NCBI GenBank assembly: GCA_032250905.1
Contig: JAVVEQ010000007.1
Span: 1 to 64,000, forward strand
Direction of reading: 5' to 3'
DNA from: Desulfotignum sp032250905
GTDB lineage: Bacteria > Desulfobacterota > Desulfobacteria > Desulfobacterales > Desulfobacteraceae
Length of the DNA: 64,000 bases
The notes beneath the pieces were generated by a model, which did not search any database, was not told the origin of the DNA, and saw nothing but the letters and a program-made list of their open reading frames with translations. A program made the translations under genes and the position numbers. Positions 9,227-18,723 of the stretch are shown one piece after another. Every line of letters starts with the position of its first letter. The stretch's first letter is position 1.

Positions 9227-10799
9227 ACCCACACATTCAAACAGGGAAATAAGCCTCCCGCAAAAAAATTGGCAGACCGCTGTTCAGTCCTTTTGTCATC
9301 CCCGGGTGATCACCATGCTGTTTTTCGGGTTTTCCGCCGGACTGCCCATTTTGTTGATTTTTTCGTCTTTGTCGCTGTGGCTCAGGGAAGCCGGGGTCGA
9401 GCGCTCAGCTGTTACCTTTTTTTCCTGGGCCGCATTGGGATATTCTTTTAAATTTGTATGGGCCCCTCTGGTCGACCAGATGCCAATTCCCTGGCTGACC
9501 CGGAACCTGGGCCGGCGAAGAAGCTGGATTCTGGCCGCACAGATGGGGATTGCCGCAGCAATTGTGTGGATGGCATTTACGGATCCGGCTTCCGGACGTC
9601 ATCCGTTGACCATCATGGCCCTGGCTGCCGTGATGCTGGGGTTTTCCTCCGCCACCCAGGATATTGTCATCGATGCCTACCGAATTGAATCCGCGTCTGT
9701 GGATCTTCAGGCCATGATGGCCTCAGCTTATATCGGCGGATACCGGGTGGGGATGCTCGTGGCCGGAGCCGGCGCCCTGGTGCTGGCTGAGTGGTTTGGA
9801 TCCACTAGAGACGGATACCTTTTCGAAGCCTGGCAGGCGACCTATCTGATCATGGCTGGAATGATGGCGGTGGGGATGATCACGGCCCTGGTAATTGATG
9901 AACCGGCATCCGAGTATAATCCGGCGGATGCTTACAGTTCAAAAACCTACCTGACCGGTCTGGCTCTGTTCGGTCTGGCGGCTGCCGCTTTTGTGCTGAT
10001 GTTTTACGGTTCCGGAATATTTCTTGAGGATGTCAGAATCCTTCTGGGACAATGGTTGAAAAATGCGACCCTGGCCGGGTTCATGGTGGAATGTGTCCGC
10101 CTTGGAGCAGGTATTCTGGCAGCGGTTCTGGTGGGGCGGCTGGGGCTGTTTTTCCGGATGGTCAACAGAAAAATGGTCACTGACAGCTATGTGGCACCGG
10201 TCCGGGATTTTTTCGATCGTTACCGGTGGTCGATCGCCTGGTTAATATTGGCGCTGGTGGGGTTGTACCGTATTTCTGATATCGTACTGGGCGTGATCTC
10301 GAATGTGTTCTACCAGGATCTGGGATTTACAAAATCGCAGATTGCAAGCGTGGTAAAGACCTTCGGGCTTTTCATGACCATTGCCGGGGGATTTGCAGGA
10401 GGGTTGCTTTCCATCCGGTACGGGGTGATCCGCATTCTTTTTTTGGGAGGGCTTCTGGCATCCGCCACCAATCTGCTGTTCATGGTGCTGGCGTTTCACG
10501 GGCATGATCTGTTTCTTTTGTATGTGGTGATCGCTGCGGACAATCTGGCGGCCGGGCTTGCCAGTGCCGCATTTGTTGCTTTTCTGTCCAGTCTGACCAG
10601 CCTCCGCTTCACTGCGGTTCAATATGCGGTGTTCAGTTCTTTGATGACCCTGATTCCCAAACTGTTCGGCGGGTATTCCGGTACCATGGTGGATGCAGTG
10701 GGATATCCGGCCTTTTTCTTTATCACCTTTCTGATGGGACTGCCTGTTCTGGTATTGGTGGGATATTGCAGCCGTTATCTTGATGTGGCAAGCAAATAA
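9210..10799 (+). CDS. AmpG-like MFS transporter
   Basis: A polytopic inner-membrane permease of 529 aa. The first helix HPRVITMLFFGFSAGLPILLIF, the loop WLREAGVERSAVTFFSW, and the signature GRRRSWILAAQ followed by SATQDIVIDAYRIE match AmpG-type muropeptide permeases, which import anhydromuropeptides for cell-wall recycling. About 12 hydrophobic segments are visible. The start is uncertain: TTG 9210 keeps a short cytoplasmic N-terminus but lacks a clear ribosome site; ATG 9315 is the next alternative. Its substrate is inferred from family only; no AmpD or NagZ is nearby. Confidence 0.82.
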   Translation: MKLPSEPTHSNREISLPQKNWQTAVQSFCHPRVITMLFFGFSAGLPILLIFSSLSLWLREAGVERSAVTFFSWAALGYSFKFVWAPLVDQMPIPWLTRNLGRRRSWILAAQMGIAAAIVWMAFTDPASGRHPLTIMALAAVMLGFSSATQDIVIDAYRIESASVDLQAMMASAYIGGYRVGMLVAGAGALVLAEWFGSTRDGYLFEAWQATYLIMAGMMAVGMITALVIDEPASEYNPADAYSSKTYLTGLALFGLAAAAFVLMFYGSGIFLEDVRILLGQWLKNATLAGFMVECVRLGAGILAAVLVGRLGLFFRMVNRKMVTDSYVAPVRDFFDRYRWSIAWLILALVGLYRISDIVLGVISNVFYQDLGFTKSQIASVVKTFGLFMTIAGGFAGGLLSIRYGVIRILFLGGLLASATNLLFMVLAFHGHDLFLLYVVIAADNLAAGLASAAFVAFLSSLTSLRFTAVQYAVFSSLMTLIPKLFGGYSGTMVDAVGYPAFFFITFLMGLPVLVLVGYCSRYLDVASK

Positions 10800-10802
10800 T
10801 TG

Positions 10803-10831
10803 TTGACAAAGAAAACCCTTTTTTTTACTTA
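10803..10831 (+). promoter_or_regulatory. Possible promoter of the hdrA1 operon
   Basis: TTGACA at 10803-10808 is followed after 17 bp by TACTTA (10826-10831), a poor -10 box behind a run of T. It lies directly after the AmpG-like gene and about 58 bp before hdrA1. The ribosome site AGGAGG is at 10877-10882. Confidence 0.4.
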
Positions 10832-10888
10832 GAAGCGGGGAAAGATACATGCACGACTGAGGCGAAATTTTAAGGTAGGAGGTTTGTA

Positions 10889-13800
10889 ATGACGCAGAAG
10901 GTAACACCGGGCAGTGACCTAGTCGGCTCTGTCATGGTTCTCGGTGGCGGAATTGCAGGAATGCAGTCCGCCATTGATCTGGCCAATTCCGGCTATTATG
11001 TCTATCTGGTTGAAAAATCATATGCCATCGGGGGTATGATGGCTCAGCTGGATAAGACCTTTCCGACCAACGACTGTACCATGTGAGTGATTTCACCCAA
11101 ACTGGTCGAGGTCGGCCGGCATCTGAACATTGAACTGTTGACGAATACTGAACTTCTGGAACTGGAGGGAGAACAGGGGAATTTTACGGCCAGAATCAGG
11201 GAAAATCCGCGATATATTGATATATCTAAATGTACATCCTGTGGCGAATGTACCAAGGTCTGTCCGGTTGATGTTACCAGCGAACATAACCAGGGCCTGA
11301 ACAATCGTAAAGCCATTTTTAAACAATATGAACAGGCCATTCCAGGGGCTTACGGCATCTCCAAACGATCTGTGGCTCCGTGTAAGGCCACTTGTCCGGC
11401 CCATGTGTCCATTCAGGGGTTTATCGCCCTGATGCAGCAGGGCAAATATGCGGAAGCATTGACGTTGTTCAAACAGGAACACCCGTTTCCCGGATCCTGC
11501 GGCCGGGTCTGTCATCATCCCTGCGAATCAGTATGTACGCGGGGAGATGCGGATCAGCCCCTGGCCATCCAGTACCTGCACCGGTATCTGGCGGATCTGG
11601 ATTTTGAGCAGCCATCTGCGTGGGTGCCTCAAATCAGCGAGAAACGGGAAGAAAAAATCGCCATTGTCGGCTCCGGCCCGGCCGGGCTCACAGCGGCCTA
11701 TTACCTGGCCCAGAAAGGTTACAACGTCACGGTCTTTGAAAAACTGCCCGTCAAGGGCGGCATGATGGCCGTGGGTATCCCGGAATACCGGTTGCCCAAA
11801 GCGGAGCTGGAAAAGGAGATCGCCGTGATCGAAGCCCTGGGGGTGACGATTGAAACCGGCGTGGAATTTGGAAAAGACATTACCCTGGACGGTCTGAAAA
11901 AAGATGGGTTTTCCGCGTTGTTTATAGCGACCGGTCTCCATGGTTCGAGATCGCTGGGTGTGAAAGGTGAAGACCTGAAAGGCATTCTCAAGGGCACTGA
12001 ATTTCTGCGGGGCGCAGCTCTGGGTACAGCGGAAAAACTGACCGGAAAAACCCTGGTCATCGGCGGTGGCAATGTCGCTGTGGACGTGGCGCTCACGGCC
12101 CGGCGCCTGGGATCCGATGATGTCACCATGGTGTGTCTGGAAAAGCGCGATGAAATGCCGGCCTGGGATTACGAGATCGAAGAAGCCCTGGAAGAAAAGG
12201 TCCACATCGTGAACAGCAAGGGGCCGATGCGGTTCTATGGCAATGATGACGGTCGGGTGACAGAAGTCGCCTTCCAGGAATGTACCTCGGTATTTGATGA
12301 AGACGGACGGTTCAATCCTCAGTATGATGACTGCCAGCTGACATCATATGAGGCGGACACCGTGATTGTGTCCATCGGCCAGATGGGGGAGACCGGTTTT
12401 GCAAAAGACCAGGGCATTGCATTGACCCCGCCCGGCGGATATGAAGCAGATCCGGTCACGTTGCAGACTCCCATTGACTGGGTGTTTGCCGGCGGAGATG
12501 CCTTTTACGGGCCCAAATCCGTTGTGGATGCAGTGGCTTCCGGTAAAACTGCCGCGGAAAGCATCCATCGGTTTGTCAATGGTCTGGACCTGGCCGAAGG
12601 CAGGGAAAAATCCTGGGAATATGAAAAACCGGAAATCATGGATGTTGCGCACGTCCCGAGAATGCAACCGGAAAAACTGCCGGTGGCCCAGCGGGAAGGC
12701 AATTTCAGGGAAGTCTCCCAGGCTCTGGCCAAGGAGCTTATCGACCAGGAAGCGGCCCGGTGCCTGTCCTGCGGCATCTGTTCCGAGTGTTACCAGTGCG
12801 TGGAGGTCTGCCTGGCTGGTGCCGTGGAGCACGATCAGGTGCCAGAGATCAGGGATGTCAAGGTTGGATCGGTGATCCTGACCACCGGCGCGGCCACTTA
12901 TGATCCGACCGCTTTAGCGGATACCTATCTGTACAAGCGGTCTCAAAATGTGATGACCTCTCTGGAATTTGAACGGATTCTGTCCGCCGGCGGCCCCACC
13001 ATGGGGCATCTGGCACGGCCTTCTGATGGAAAGGAGCCGGAAAAGATCGCCTGGCTTCAGTGTATCGGCTCCCGGGATACCAACCGGTGCGGCAATGGCT
13101 ACTGCTCTTCGGTGTGCTGCATGTATGCCATCAAGGACGCCATGATCGCCAAGGAGCATTCGGAAAAAGAGCTGGATACCGCCATATTCAACATGGATAT
13201 GCGGACATTTGGTAAGGATTATGAAAAATATTATCTCAGGGCGTTGGAGCAGGACGGGGTGAGGTTTGTGAAATCCCGGATCCATTCCGTGGTGGAAGAG
13301 CCGGGAACCGATAACCTGATTCTGAAATACGCGGATGAACAGGGAAAACTCCATGAAGAAGTGTTTGACATGGTGATCCTTTCCGTGGGTCTGACCATTC
13401 CCAAAGAGAGTGTGGACCTGGCAACCCGGATCGGTGTGGCACTCAATCCGTATAATTTTGTGAAAACCTCGACCTTCAATCCTCTGGCATCCAGCCGGCC
13501 CGGTGTGTATGTGTCCGGTACGTTCCAGGGGCCTAAAGATATCGCTTCTTCGGTGACAGAAGCCTCGGGTGCGGCCTGTGCCGCCGGCAGGCATCTGGCC
13601 CCGGCCCGTCACACGTTGACGAAAACCGTGACGTTGCCGACTGAACGGGATGTGCTGGGAGAAGAACCCCGGGTGGGCGTGTTTGTGTGTAAATGCGGCA
13701 TTAACATCGCGGGTATCATCGATGTGGACGATGTCTCTGAGTATGCGAAAAACCTGCCCAATGTGGTATATACCGGTGAAAATCTGTTCACCTGTTCCCA

Positions 13801-15334
13801 GGACACCCAGGTGTCCATCAAGGAGATCATTGACGAACACAAGCTCAACCGCGTGGTGGTGGCCTCCTGTACCCCTAAGACCCATGAGGGCATCTTCATG
13901 GACACGCTGGAGGAAGCCGGCCTGAACAAGTATCTGTTTGAAATGGCCAATATCCGGAACCAGGATTCCTGGATGCATTTTCACGAGCCGGAAAAAGCCA
14001 CAGCCAAGGCCAAGGACCTGATCCGCATGGCCGTGGCCCGGGTAAGTATCCTGGGACCGCTGCATGACAAAAAAATCTCCATCATTGACAAGGCCCTGGT
14101 CATCGGCGGCGGCATTGCCGGTATGACTTCGGCCAAAGCATTGGCGGATCAGGGGTTTCATGTCACGCTGCTGGAAAAGGAAGAGACGCTGGGGGGCCTG
14201 AGCCGCCGGCTGCATCATACCATCGAGGGCGATGACATTCAGACGTTCGTCAACGAGCTGGCCGATTCAGTGGAAACCCATGAGCACATAGAGGTGCTCA
14301 AACAGGCTCTGGTGGTGGAATTTGGCGGGTACAAAGGCAATTTCAAGACCGAGGTCCTGGTAGGGCCTGACATGAAGCAGAAAAAGATCGATCACGGTGT
14401 GATGATCGTTGCCACGGGTGCCACCGAGTACCAGCCCACCGAGTATCTTTTCAACGAAAGCGATGCCGTGGTGACCCAGCTGGAGCTGGCGGACCGGCTG
14501 GCGGAAAACAGGCTGGGAAGTCCGGACCGGGTGATCATGATTCAGTGCGTGGGCTCTCGAAATGAGGACAATCCCAATTGTTCCCGGATCTGCTGTCAGA
14601 ATGCGGTCAAAAACGCCATTGCCATCAAGGAAACCAGCCCGGATACGGATGTGTTTATTCTGTACCGGGATATGCGAACCTATTCCATGCTGGAGGAATA
14701 TTATACCAAAGCCCGGAACATGGGGGTGATCTTTTCCCGGTTCAACGTGGAAGATCCACCCAGAGTGGAAAAAGCCGAAGACGGCGGGCTCACCGTTACG
14801 TTCATGGATCATGTTCTGGGACAGTATATCGAAGCAGACGCCGATCTGGTGGCGCTGTCCGCCGGAGTCACTGCTGCAGATACCCGGGAGCTCTCCCGTA
14901 TCATCAAGGCCCAGCGTAATCCGGAGGGATTTTTCATGGAAGCCCATGTCAAGCTTCGGCCGGTGGACGGCGGCACAGAAGGGGTGTTCATCTGCGGTAC
15001 GGCCCATGGCCCCAAGCTGATTACTGAAACCGTGGCCCAGGCCATGGCTGCCGCATCCCGGGCCGCCACCTATCTGTCCCAGGAATTCCTGACCCTGTCT
15101 GCGGTGGTTGCGGAGGTGGATCAGGATCGATGTGCCTCCTGCCTGGTCTGTGTCCGGTCCTGTCCCTATCATGTGCCGGTGATCAATGAAATGGGTGTTT
15201 CCTACATCGATCCGGCCCTGTGCCAGGGATGCGGGGTGTGTGCATCGGAATGCCCGGCCAAAGCCATCAAACTCAACTGGTATGAAGACGACTCATTGCT
15301 CAGCAAGGTGGAATCCCTGCTGGAGGAGGTATGA
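10889..15334 (+). CDS. hdrA: Selenocysteine-containing HdrA with inserted GltD/NfnB module, tandem HdrA (hdrA1)
   Basis: A 1481-aa flavin/iron-sulfur protein read through an in-frame TGA at 11084-11086, which encodes residue 66. The TGA falls in NDCTM-U-VISPKLVEVGRH, where the paralogue at 36718 has Cys (NDCSMC-IISPKLVE), so it is read as selenocysteine. Order of parts: FAD/NAD Rossmann start (VLGGGIAGMQSAIDLA, residues 13-35); a [4Fe-4S] motif CTSCGECTKVC (115-125); an inserted GltD/NfnB-type module (about 160-630) with its Cys-rich N-part (CGRVCHHPCESVC), dinucleotide motifs VGSGPAGLTAAYYL and IGGGNVAVDVA; CxxC cluster motif CLSCGICSECYQC (about 625); rest of HdrA; a second HdrA unit (FVCKCGINIAG, LVIGGGIAGMTSAKAL); and a C-terminal two-cluster ferredoxin (CASCLVCVRSC and CQGCGVCASEC). 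HdrA is the flavin hub of heterodisulfide-reductase complexes. Followed after 1 nt by mvhD1. Confidence 0.93.
11102..11119 (+). promoter_or_regulatory. Putative bSECIS hairpin of hdrA1
   Basis: CTGGTCG (11102-11108) pairs with CGGCCGG (11113-11119, two G-U pairs) around an AGGT loop, beginning 15 nt after the TGA. The distance and the G-U containing loop suit a bacterial SECIS element that binds SelB. Confidence 0.6.
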
Positions 15335-15335
15335 C

Positions 15336-15785
15336 ATGACAAAAGAATTTGAACCGGTCATCCTGGCATTTTGCTGTAACTACTGAGGGTATTCTGCAGC
15401 GGACCTGGCAGGTTCCATGAGGCTGAAAATACCAACAAATTTTAGAATTATCCGGGTTCCATGCACTGGAAAAGTGGATATCATTCACATCTTGCGCGCC
15501 TTTGAAAAAGGGGCGGACGGGGTGTATGTGGTGGGATGCATGGAAGGGGACTGCCATTTCAACGAGGGCAATTTCAGAGCGAGGAAACGGGTGGAACAGG
15601 CCGCCAGAGTCCTGGAGAAGATCGGGGTAGGCGGAGACCGGGTAAAGATGTATAATCTGTCTTCCGGAGAAGGACCCTTGTTTGCTCAATATTCAACGGA
15701 AATGGTTAATCTGATTAAGAAGATGGGACCCAGTCCCATCAGACTGGCAAAACAACGGTTGGCAAATAAGGCCGATGCTGCCTGA
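15336..15785 (+). CDS. mvhD: Selenocysteine-containing MvhD-like protein (mvhD1)
   Basis: A 149-aa [2Fe-2S] protein of the MvhD/FrhD family, which hands electrons between HdrA and its redox partners. The frame crosses a TGA at 15384-15386 (residue 17) in FCCNY-U-GYSAADLAGS; the family has Cys there (pattern CCxxC), so selenocysteine is the natural reading. Other conserved parts follow: RVPCTGKVD, VVGCMEGDCHFNEGN. The start ATG 15336 is 1 nt after the hdrA1 stop, with GAGGAGG just upstream, which implies translational coupling. Without readthrough only a 16-residue peptide would be made. Confidence 0.93.
15401..15416 (+). promoter_or_regulatory. Putative bSECIS hairpin of mvhD1
   Basis: GGACCTGGCAGGTTCC folds as GGACCT / AGGTTCC with a GGC loop and one bulged T, starting 14 nt after the TGA. 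The same 16 bases recur at the same distance in mvhD2 (41315-41330). Confidence 0.65.
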
Positions 15786-15822
15786 AGAAGAAAATAGTTA
15801 ACCACCTAAGCATGAGGTAAGC

Positions 15823-16491
15823 ATGATAATAGCAGAGAAAAAACCCATTGAAGAGATTATCCGGGAAGTCGAGTCCTATGACCGCATCCTGGTGCTGGGA
15901 TGCAATGAGTGCGTGACGGTCTGTGAGGCCGGGGGTAAAAAAGAGGTGGAGGTGCTGGCATCGGTGCTTCGAATGAATTGCATGGCCCAGGGCCGGGAGA
16001 AAACCATAGACGAACGGACCCTGGAACGTCAGTGTGACCACGAGTATCTGGAGGAAATCCGGGATGTGGTGGATGATTATGATGCCATTGTGTCCCTTGC
16101 CTGCGGTGTGGGCGTGCAGTTTACTGCGGAAAAATACATGACAACACCGGTGCTGCCGGGGGTCAATACCGTTTGCCTGGGCGCCAATGAAGACCGGGGC
16201 CTGTGGACGGAACGCTGCCAGGCCTGCGGGACATGTGTTCTGGCCCGGACCGGGGGCATCTGTCCGGTGTCCCGGTGTGCCAAACGGGTGCTCAACGGTC
16301 CCTGCGGCGGTTCCACCAACGGCAAGTGTGAAATTTCCAAGGACACGGACTGTGCCTGGCAGCTGATCATCGACCGATTGAAAGCCCTGGGTAAAATGGA
16401 GGACTATGAAAAAGTCGCCCCTGTGAAAGACTGGTCCACCGACCGGGCCGGCGGGCCGAGAACCGTAACCAGGGAGGATGTGAAGATATGA
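15823..16491 (+). CDS. metV: MetV, zinc-binding partner subunit of methylenetetrahydrofolate reductase (metV1)
   Basis: The 222-aa protein matches the MetV (MTHFR C-terminal zinc-binding) family, needed together with MetF in acetogen-type methylenetetrahydrofolate reductases. Cysteine motifs are LGCNECVTVCEAGG (about residue 26), ERQCDHEY, ERCQACGTCVLARTGGICPVSRCAK (130-155) and NGPCGGSTNGKCE, a set shared with the paralogue at 41702. Stop and start overlap with metF1 (ATGA), so the two subunits are coupled. The context hdrA-mvhD-metV-metF points to a MetFV-Hdr-MvhD complex. Confidence 0.9.
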   Translation: MIIAEKKPIEEIIREVESYDRILVLGCNECVTVCEAGGKKEVEVLASVLRMNCMAQGREKTIDERTLERQCDHEYLEEIRDVVDDYDAIVSLACGVGVQFTAEKYMTTPVLPGVNTVCLGANEDRGLWTERCQACGTCVLARTGGICPVSRCAKRVLNGPCGGSTNGKCEISKDTDCAWQLIIDRLKALGKMEDYEKVAPVKDWSTDRAGGPRTVTREDVKI

Positions 16492-17420
16492 GCGAATATG
16501 TAAGCGACAGCAGACTGGAGCGCGTGTTAAAGGCAGGACATCTGGGAGTGACGTCCGAGTGCGGACCGCCCCGGGGAAGTGATCCGGAGGATATCAAGAA
16601 AAAAGGACTCCTGATCAAGGACTATGTGGATGCGGTGAATGTCACGGACAACCAGACCGCCATGACCCGCATGTCTTCTCTGGCCGCCTGTATTCACCTG
16701 AAGCTGCTGGGCATTGAACCGGTGCTGCAGATGGTGACAAGGGACAGAAACCGCGTGGCACTGCAAAGTGATGTCCTGGGGGCCGCATCATTTGATATTC
16801 CCAATATGCTGTGCCTGTCCGGGGATCATCAGAGTTTCGGTGACTGCGCCCAGGGCCAGAATGTGCATGACCTGGATTCCATGCAGCTGGTGCAGACCGT
16901 CCGTTATATGCGGGATGAGGGCAAGTTCCTGGGTGGAGACGATATTAAACGTCCGCCCCGGATTTTTGTGGGAGCGGCCGCCAATCCATTTGCCGATCCG
17001 TTTGAGATCCGGGTGCCGAGGCTGGCCAAGAAAATTGCCTGCGGTGCGGAATTCATCCAGACCCAGTGCATCTATAACATTGACAAGTTCAAGGAATGGA
17101 TGCGACGGGCTGTGGACCGGGGTTTGACTGAAAAGACCTTTATCATGGCCGGCATGACGCCCATGAAGTCCGTGGGTATGGCCAAATATATGAAAAACAA
17201 GGTGCCGGGCATGGATGTGCCTGATGAAATTATCCAGCGGCTGTCAGGTGTGGAAAAAAAGGACCAGGCAAAAGAAGGCATTGACATCTGCGTGGAGCAT
17301 ATCCAGGAACTCAAGGAAGTTACCGGAGTCGCCGGTTTTCACATCATGGCCATCGAATGGGAGGAGAAAGTGCCGGAAATTGTTGAAAGAAGCGGGCTTT
17401 ACCCGAGACCGGAAGTATAG
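16488..17420 (+). CDS. metF: Methylenetetrahydrofolate reductase (metF1)
   Basis: This 310-aa flavoprotein interconverts methylene- and methyl-tetrahydrofolate. Family marks are VTSECGPPRGSDPEDI (N-terminal TIM-barrel strand with Glu), AVNVTDNQTAMTRMSS, LQMVTRDRNRVALQSD, NMLCLSGDHQS and GAEFIQTQCIYNIDKFKEW. The C-terminus EWEEKVPEIVERSGLYPRP matches metF2. It overlaps metV1 by 4 nt and is the last gene of the hdrA1 operon. In a complete-oxidising sulfate reducer it probably runs in the oxidative direction during acetate or acetyl-CoA breakdown; that direction is inference. Confidence 0.94.
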   Translation: MSEYVSDSRLERVLKAGHLGVTSECGPPRGSDPEDIKKKGLLIKDYVDAVNVTDNQTAMTRMSSLAACIHLKLLGIEPVLQMVTRDRNRVALQSDVLGAASFDIPNMLCLSGDHQSFGDCAQGQNVHDLDSMQLVQTVRYMRDEGKFLGGDDIKRPPRIFVGAAANPFADPFEIRVPRLAKKIACGAEFIQTQCIYNIDKFKEWMRRAVDRGLTEKTFIMAGMTPMKSVGMAKYMKNKVPGMDVPDEIIQRLSGVEKKDQAKEGIDICVEHIQELKEVTGVAGFHIMAIEWEEKVPEIVERSGLYPRPEV

Positions 17421-17450
17421 ACAGACAAGCAATCTTTTGTATCCAATGGA

Positions 17451-17486
17451 GACCAGGACCTGGAAACACATTACCGGGTCCTGGTC
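17451..17486 (+). terminator. Hairpin after metF1
   Basis: GACCAGGACC (17451-17460) pairs perfectly with GGTCCTGGTC (17477-17486) across a 16-nt loop, followed by a short T/G stretch rather than a clean T run. It lies 30 bp after the metF1 stop. Confidence 0.6.
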
Positions 17487-17535
17487 TTGTGCCTTGTCAA
17501 TTATGGATGAGTGATTTTCGATATAAGGAGAGGGT

Positions 17536-17880
17536 ATGGCAGTCATTGTTAAATACATTGTTGTCAGGAACGGAGAGGAAAAAATGACATTTGCGACAAA
17601 AAAAGAAGCAGACGCCTATGACAAGATGCTTGACATTGCCGACAATATGTTTGAATTCCTTGACAAGTCAGAACTGAAGCTGCCTGAAGACCAGATGGAA
17701 CAGATCTCTCTGCTTCTGGCCGAGAACAGAGATGTCGTGATGCCCATCCTCAGGGGAATCAACCCCAAAAAACAGGCGCCTGCCAAACAGAAAAAATCTT
17801 CCGAAAAACCCGGTGATGAGGCCAGAGCCACCAAAACTGCGGACAGCCCGGCATCCAAACAGAAAACAGCCAAAAAATAG
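17536..17880 (+). CDS. yebG: YebG-family protein
   Basis: The 114-aa protein begins MAVIVKYIVVRNGEEKMTFATKKEADAYDKMLD, very close to Escherichia coli YebG, a small DNA-damage-inducible protein of the LexA regulon there. Residues 1-75 hold the conserved fold; the last 40 residues are a Lys/Ala/Pro-rich tail (KKQAPAKQKKSSEKPG) that could bind nucleic acid. AAGGAGAGG is just upstream of the ATG. No obvious LexA box was recognised, so SOS control cannot be claimed here. Confidence 0.85.
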   Translation: MAVIVKYIVVRNGEEKMTFATKKEADAYDKMLDIADNMFEFLDKSELKLPEDQMEQISLLLAENRDVVMPILRGINPKKQAPAKQKKSSEKPGDEARATKTADSPASKQKTAKK

Positions 17881-18198
17881 CGGTTCAAAATGTTGAACAT
17901 GGCAATTATGGCAAAAAAAGTCTTTTATTTTAGATGGTTATGGTTCTTTATTTTTTGACTGGGATATCAGTTTGTGCCAAAGAGTTCAAAATTGTGAACA
18001 GGTGCTGCTTCATTTTTTGCGGGGGAGGGTCTGGTATCAATCAATCTAAAATTATAACTGTCTGGAACAAATGGAAAAACATGAGAATTCTGAAAAATAT
18101 TATTTTATATTCCAAAAAAAATGTGATTGGCATGTGTGTTGCATTACAAATAAACAACTAATCGCCAATTAGTTTTTTCATCTTTTTTTCCTTTTCTG
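17881..18198. other. AT-rich intergenic stretch without a convincing gene
   Basis: Between yebG and the terminator at 18199 the DNA is markedly richer in A/T than its surroundings. The only frame is a 75-codon one (17934-18161) of mixed hydrophobic/Cys composition, without a ribosome site or a recognised motif. No repeat, tRNA or promoter stands out. Confidence 0.4.
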
Positions 18199-18229
18199 AA
18201 AAGGCTGCCTCCAAAGAGGCGGCCTTTTT
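18199..18229. terminator. Bidirectional hairpin terminator
   Basis: AAAAGGC-T-GCCTC (18199-18211) pairs with GAGGC-G-GCCTTTTT around CAAA, with T runs on both strands. It lies downstream of the minus-strand SelW-like gene (ends 18324). Confidence 0.7.
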
Positions 18230-18323
18230 CAGTTTTGGCATATCTGACAGCCGGTAATGCACGCATGCGGTTTTTGATCACCATCCCCCCGGTCGGTGTT
18301 CAAAAACAGTCTGAAAACCGTTC

Positions 18324-18551
18324 TCATGGCAGGAGCCGGCGGAGATGATCGATAATTTCATGATTGTCAGGAAACCGCCTGGCCTGACCTTTTGAAAAAA
18401 TCGTGGTTTGATCGGCAGTGATTTCATAAATACCGTTACTGCCGGGTACCAGTTTTGGAGTGATATGAAATTCTTTTTCAATGATGTCTGCCAGACCGGC
18501 AGCCCGCGGTTCGTAGTTTCAAACGGAACAGTAGGTGATCTTGATTTCCAT
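18324..18551 (-). CDS. SelW/Rdx-family selenoprotein (CxxU)
   Basis: A 75-aa thioredoxin-like protein visible only if the in-frame TGA at 18521-18519 (codon 11) is read as selenocysteine. It begins MEIKITYCSV-U-NYEPRAAGL, the CxxU redox motif of the SelW/Rdx family, and continues ADIIEKEFHITPKLVPGSNG and YEITADQTTIFSKG, ending RRLLP. Length and the order of beta-strand, CxxU, helix and GxxGxFEI-like strand fit Rdx proteins. AGGAAGG lies shortly upstream of the ATG, and a terminator follows at 18199-18229. SelW-like proteins are thought to be thiol-redox or glutathione-linked; the role here is unknown. It is transcribed opposite to both neighbours. Confidence 0.87.
18488..18502 (-). promoter_or_regulatory. 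Putative bSECIS hairpin of the SelW-like gene
   Basis: On the minus strand CTGCC (18502-18498) pairs with GGCAG (18492-18488) around a GGTCT loop, 16 nt after the TGA, in the position expected for a SelB-binding hairpin. Confidence 0.55.
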
Positions 18552-18723
18552 AAATACCTTCCTTTGGGATTTCAGAACGGTTTTTCCATGTTTACCCGTG
18601 TTAAAACATCAGGAATTGGTTGTGATATCGCCTGGATTATAGTAAAGGTAAATTATTTTTATTGCAATGACTGTAAAAGCGTTTCAGTCAATTTAAAATG
18701 AATATTTTTTAAAAGGTGGTTCC

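Noticed and set aside
17934..18161. 75-codon frame in the AT-rich gap after yebG
   Set aside because: No ribosome site, no motif, unusual composition and no coupling to neighbours; more likely a chance frame.
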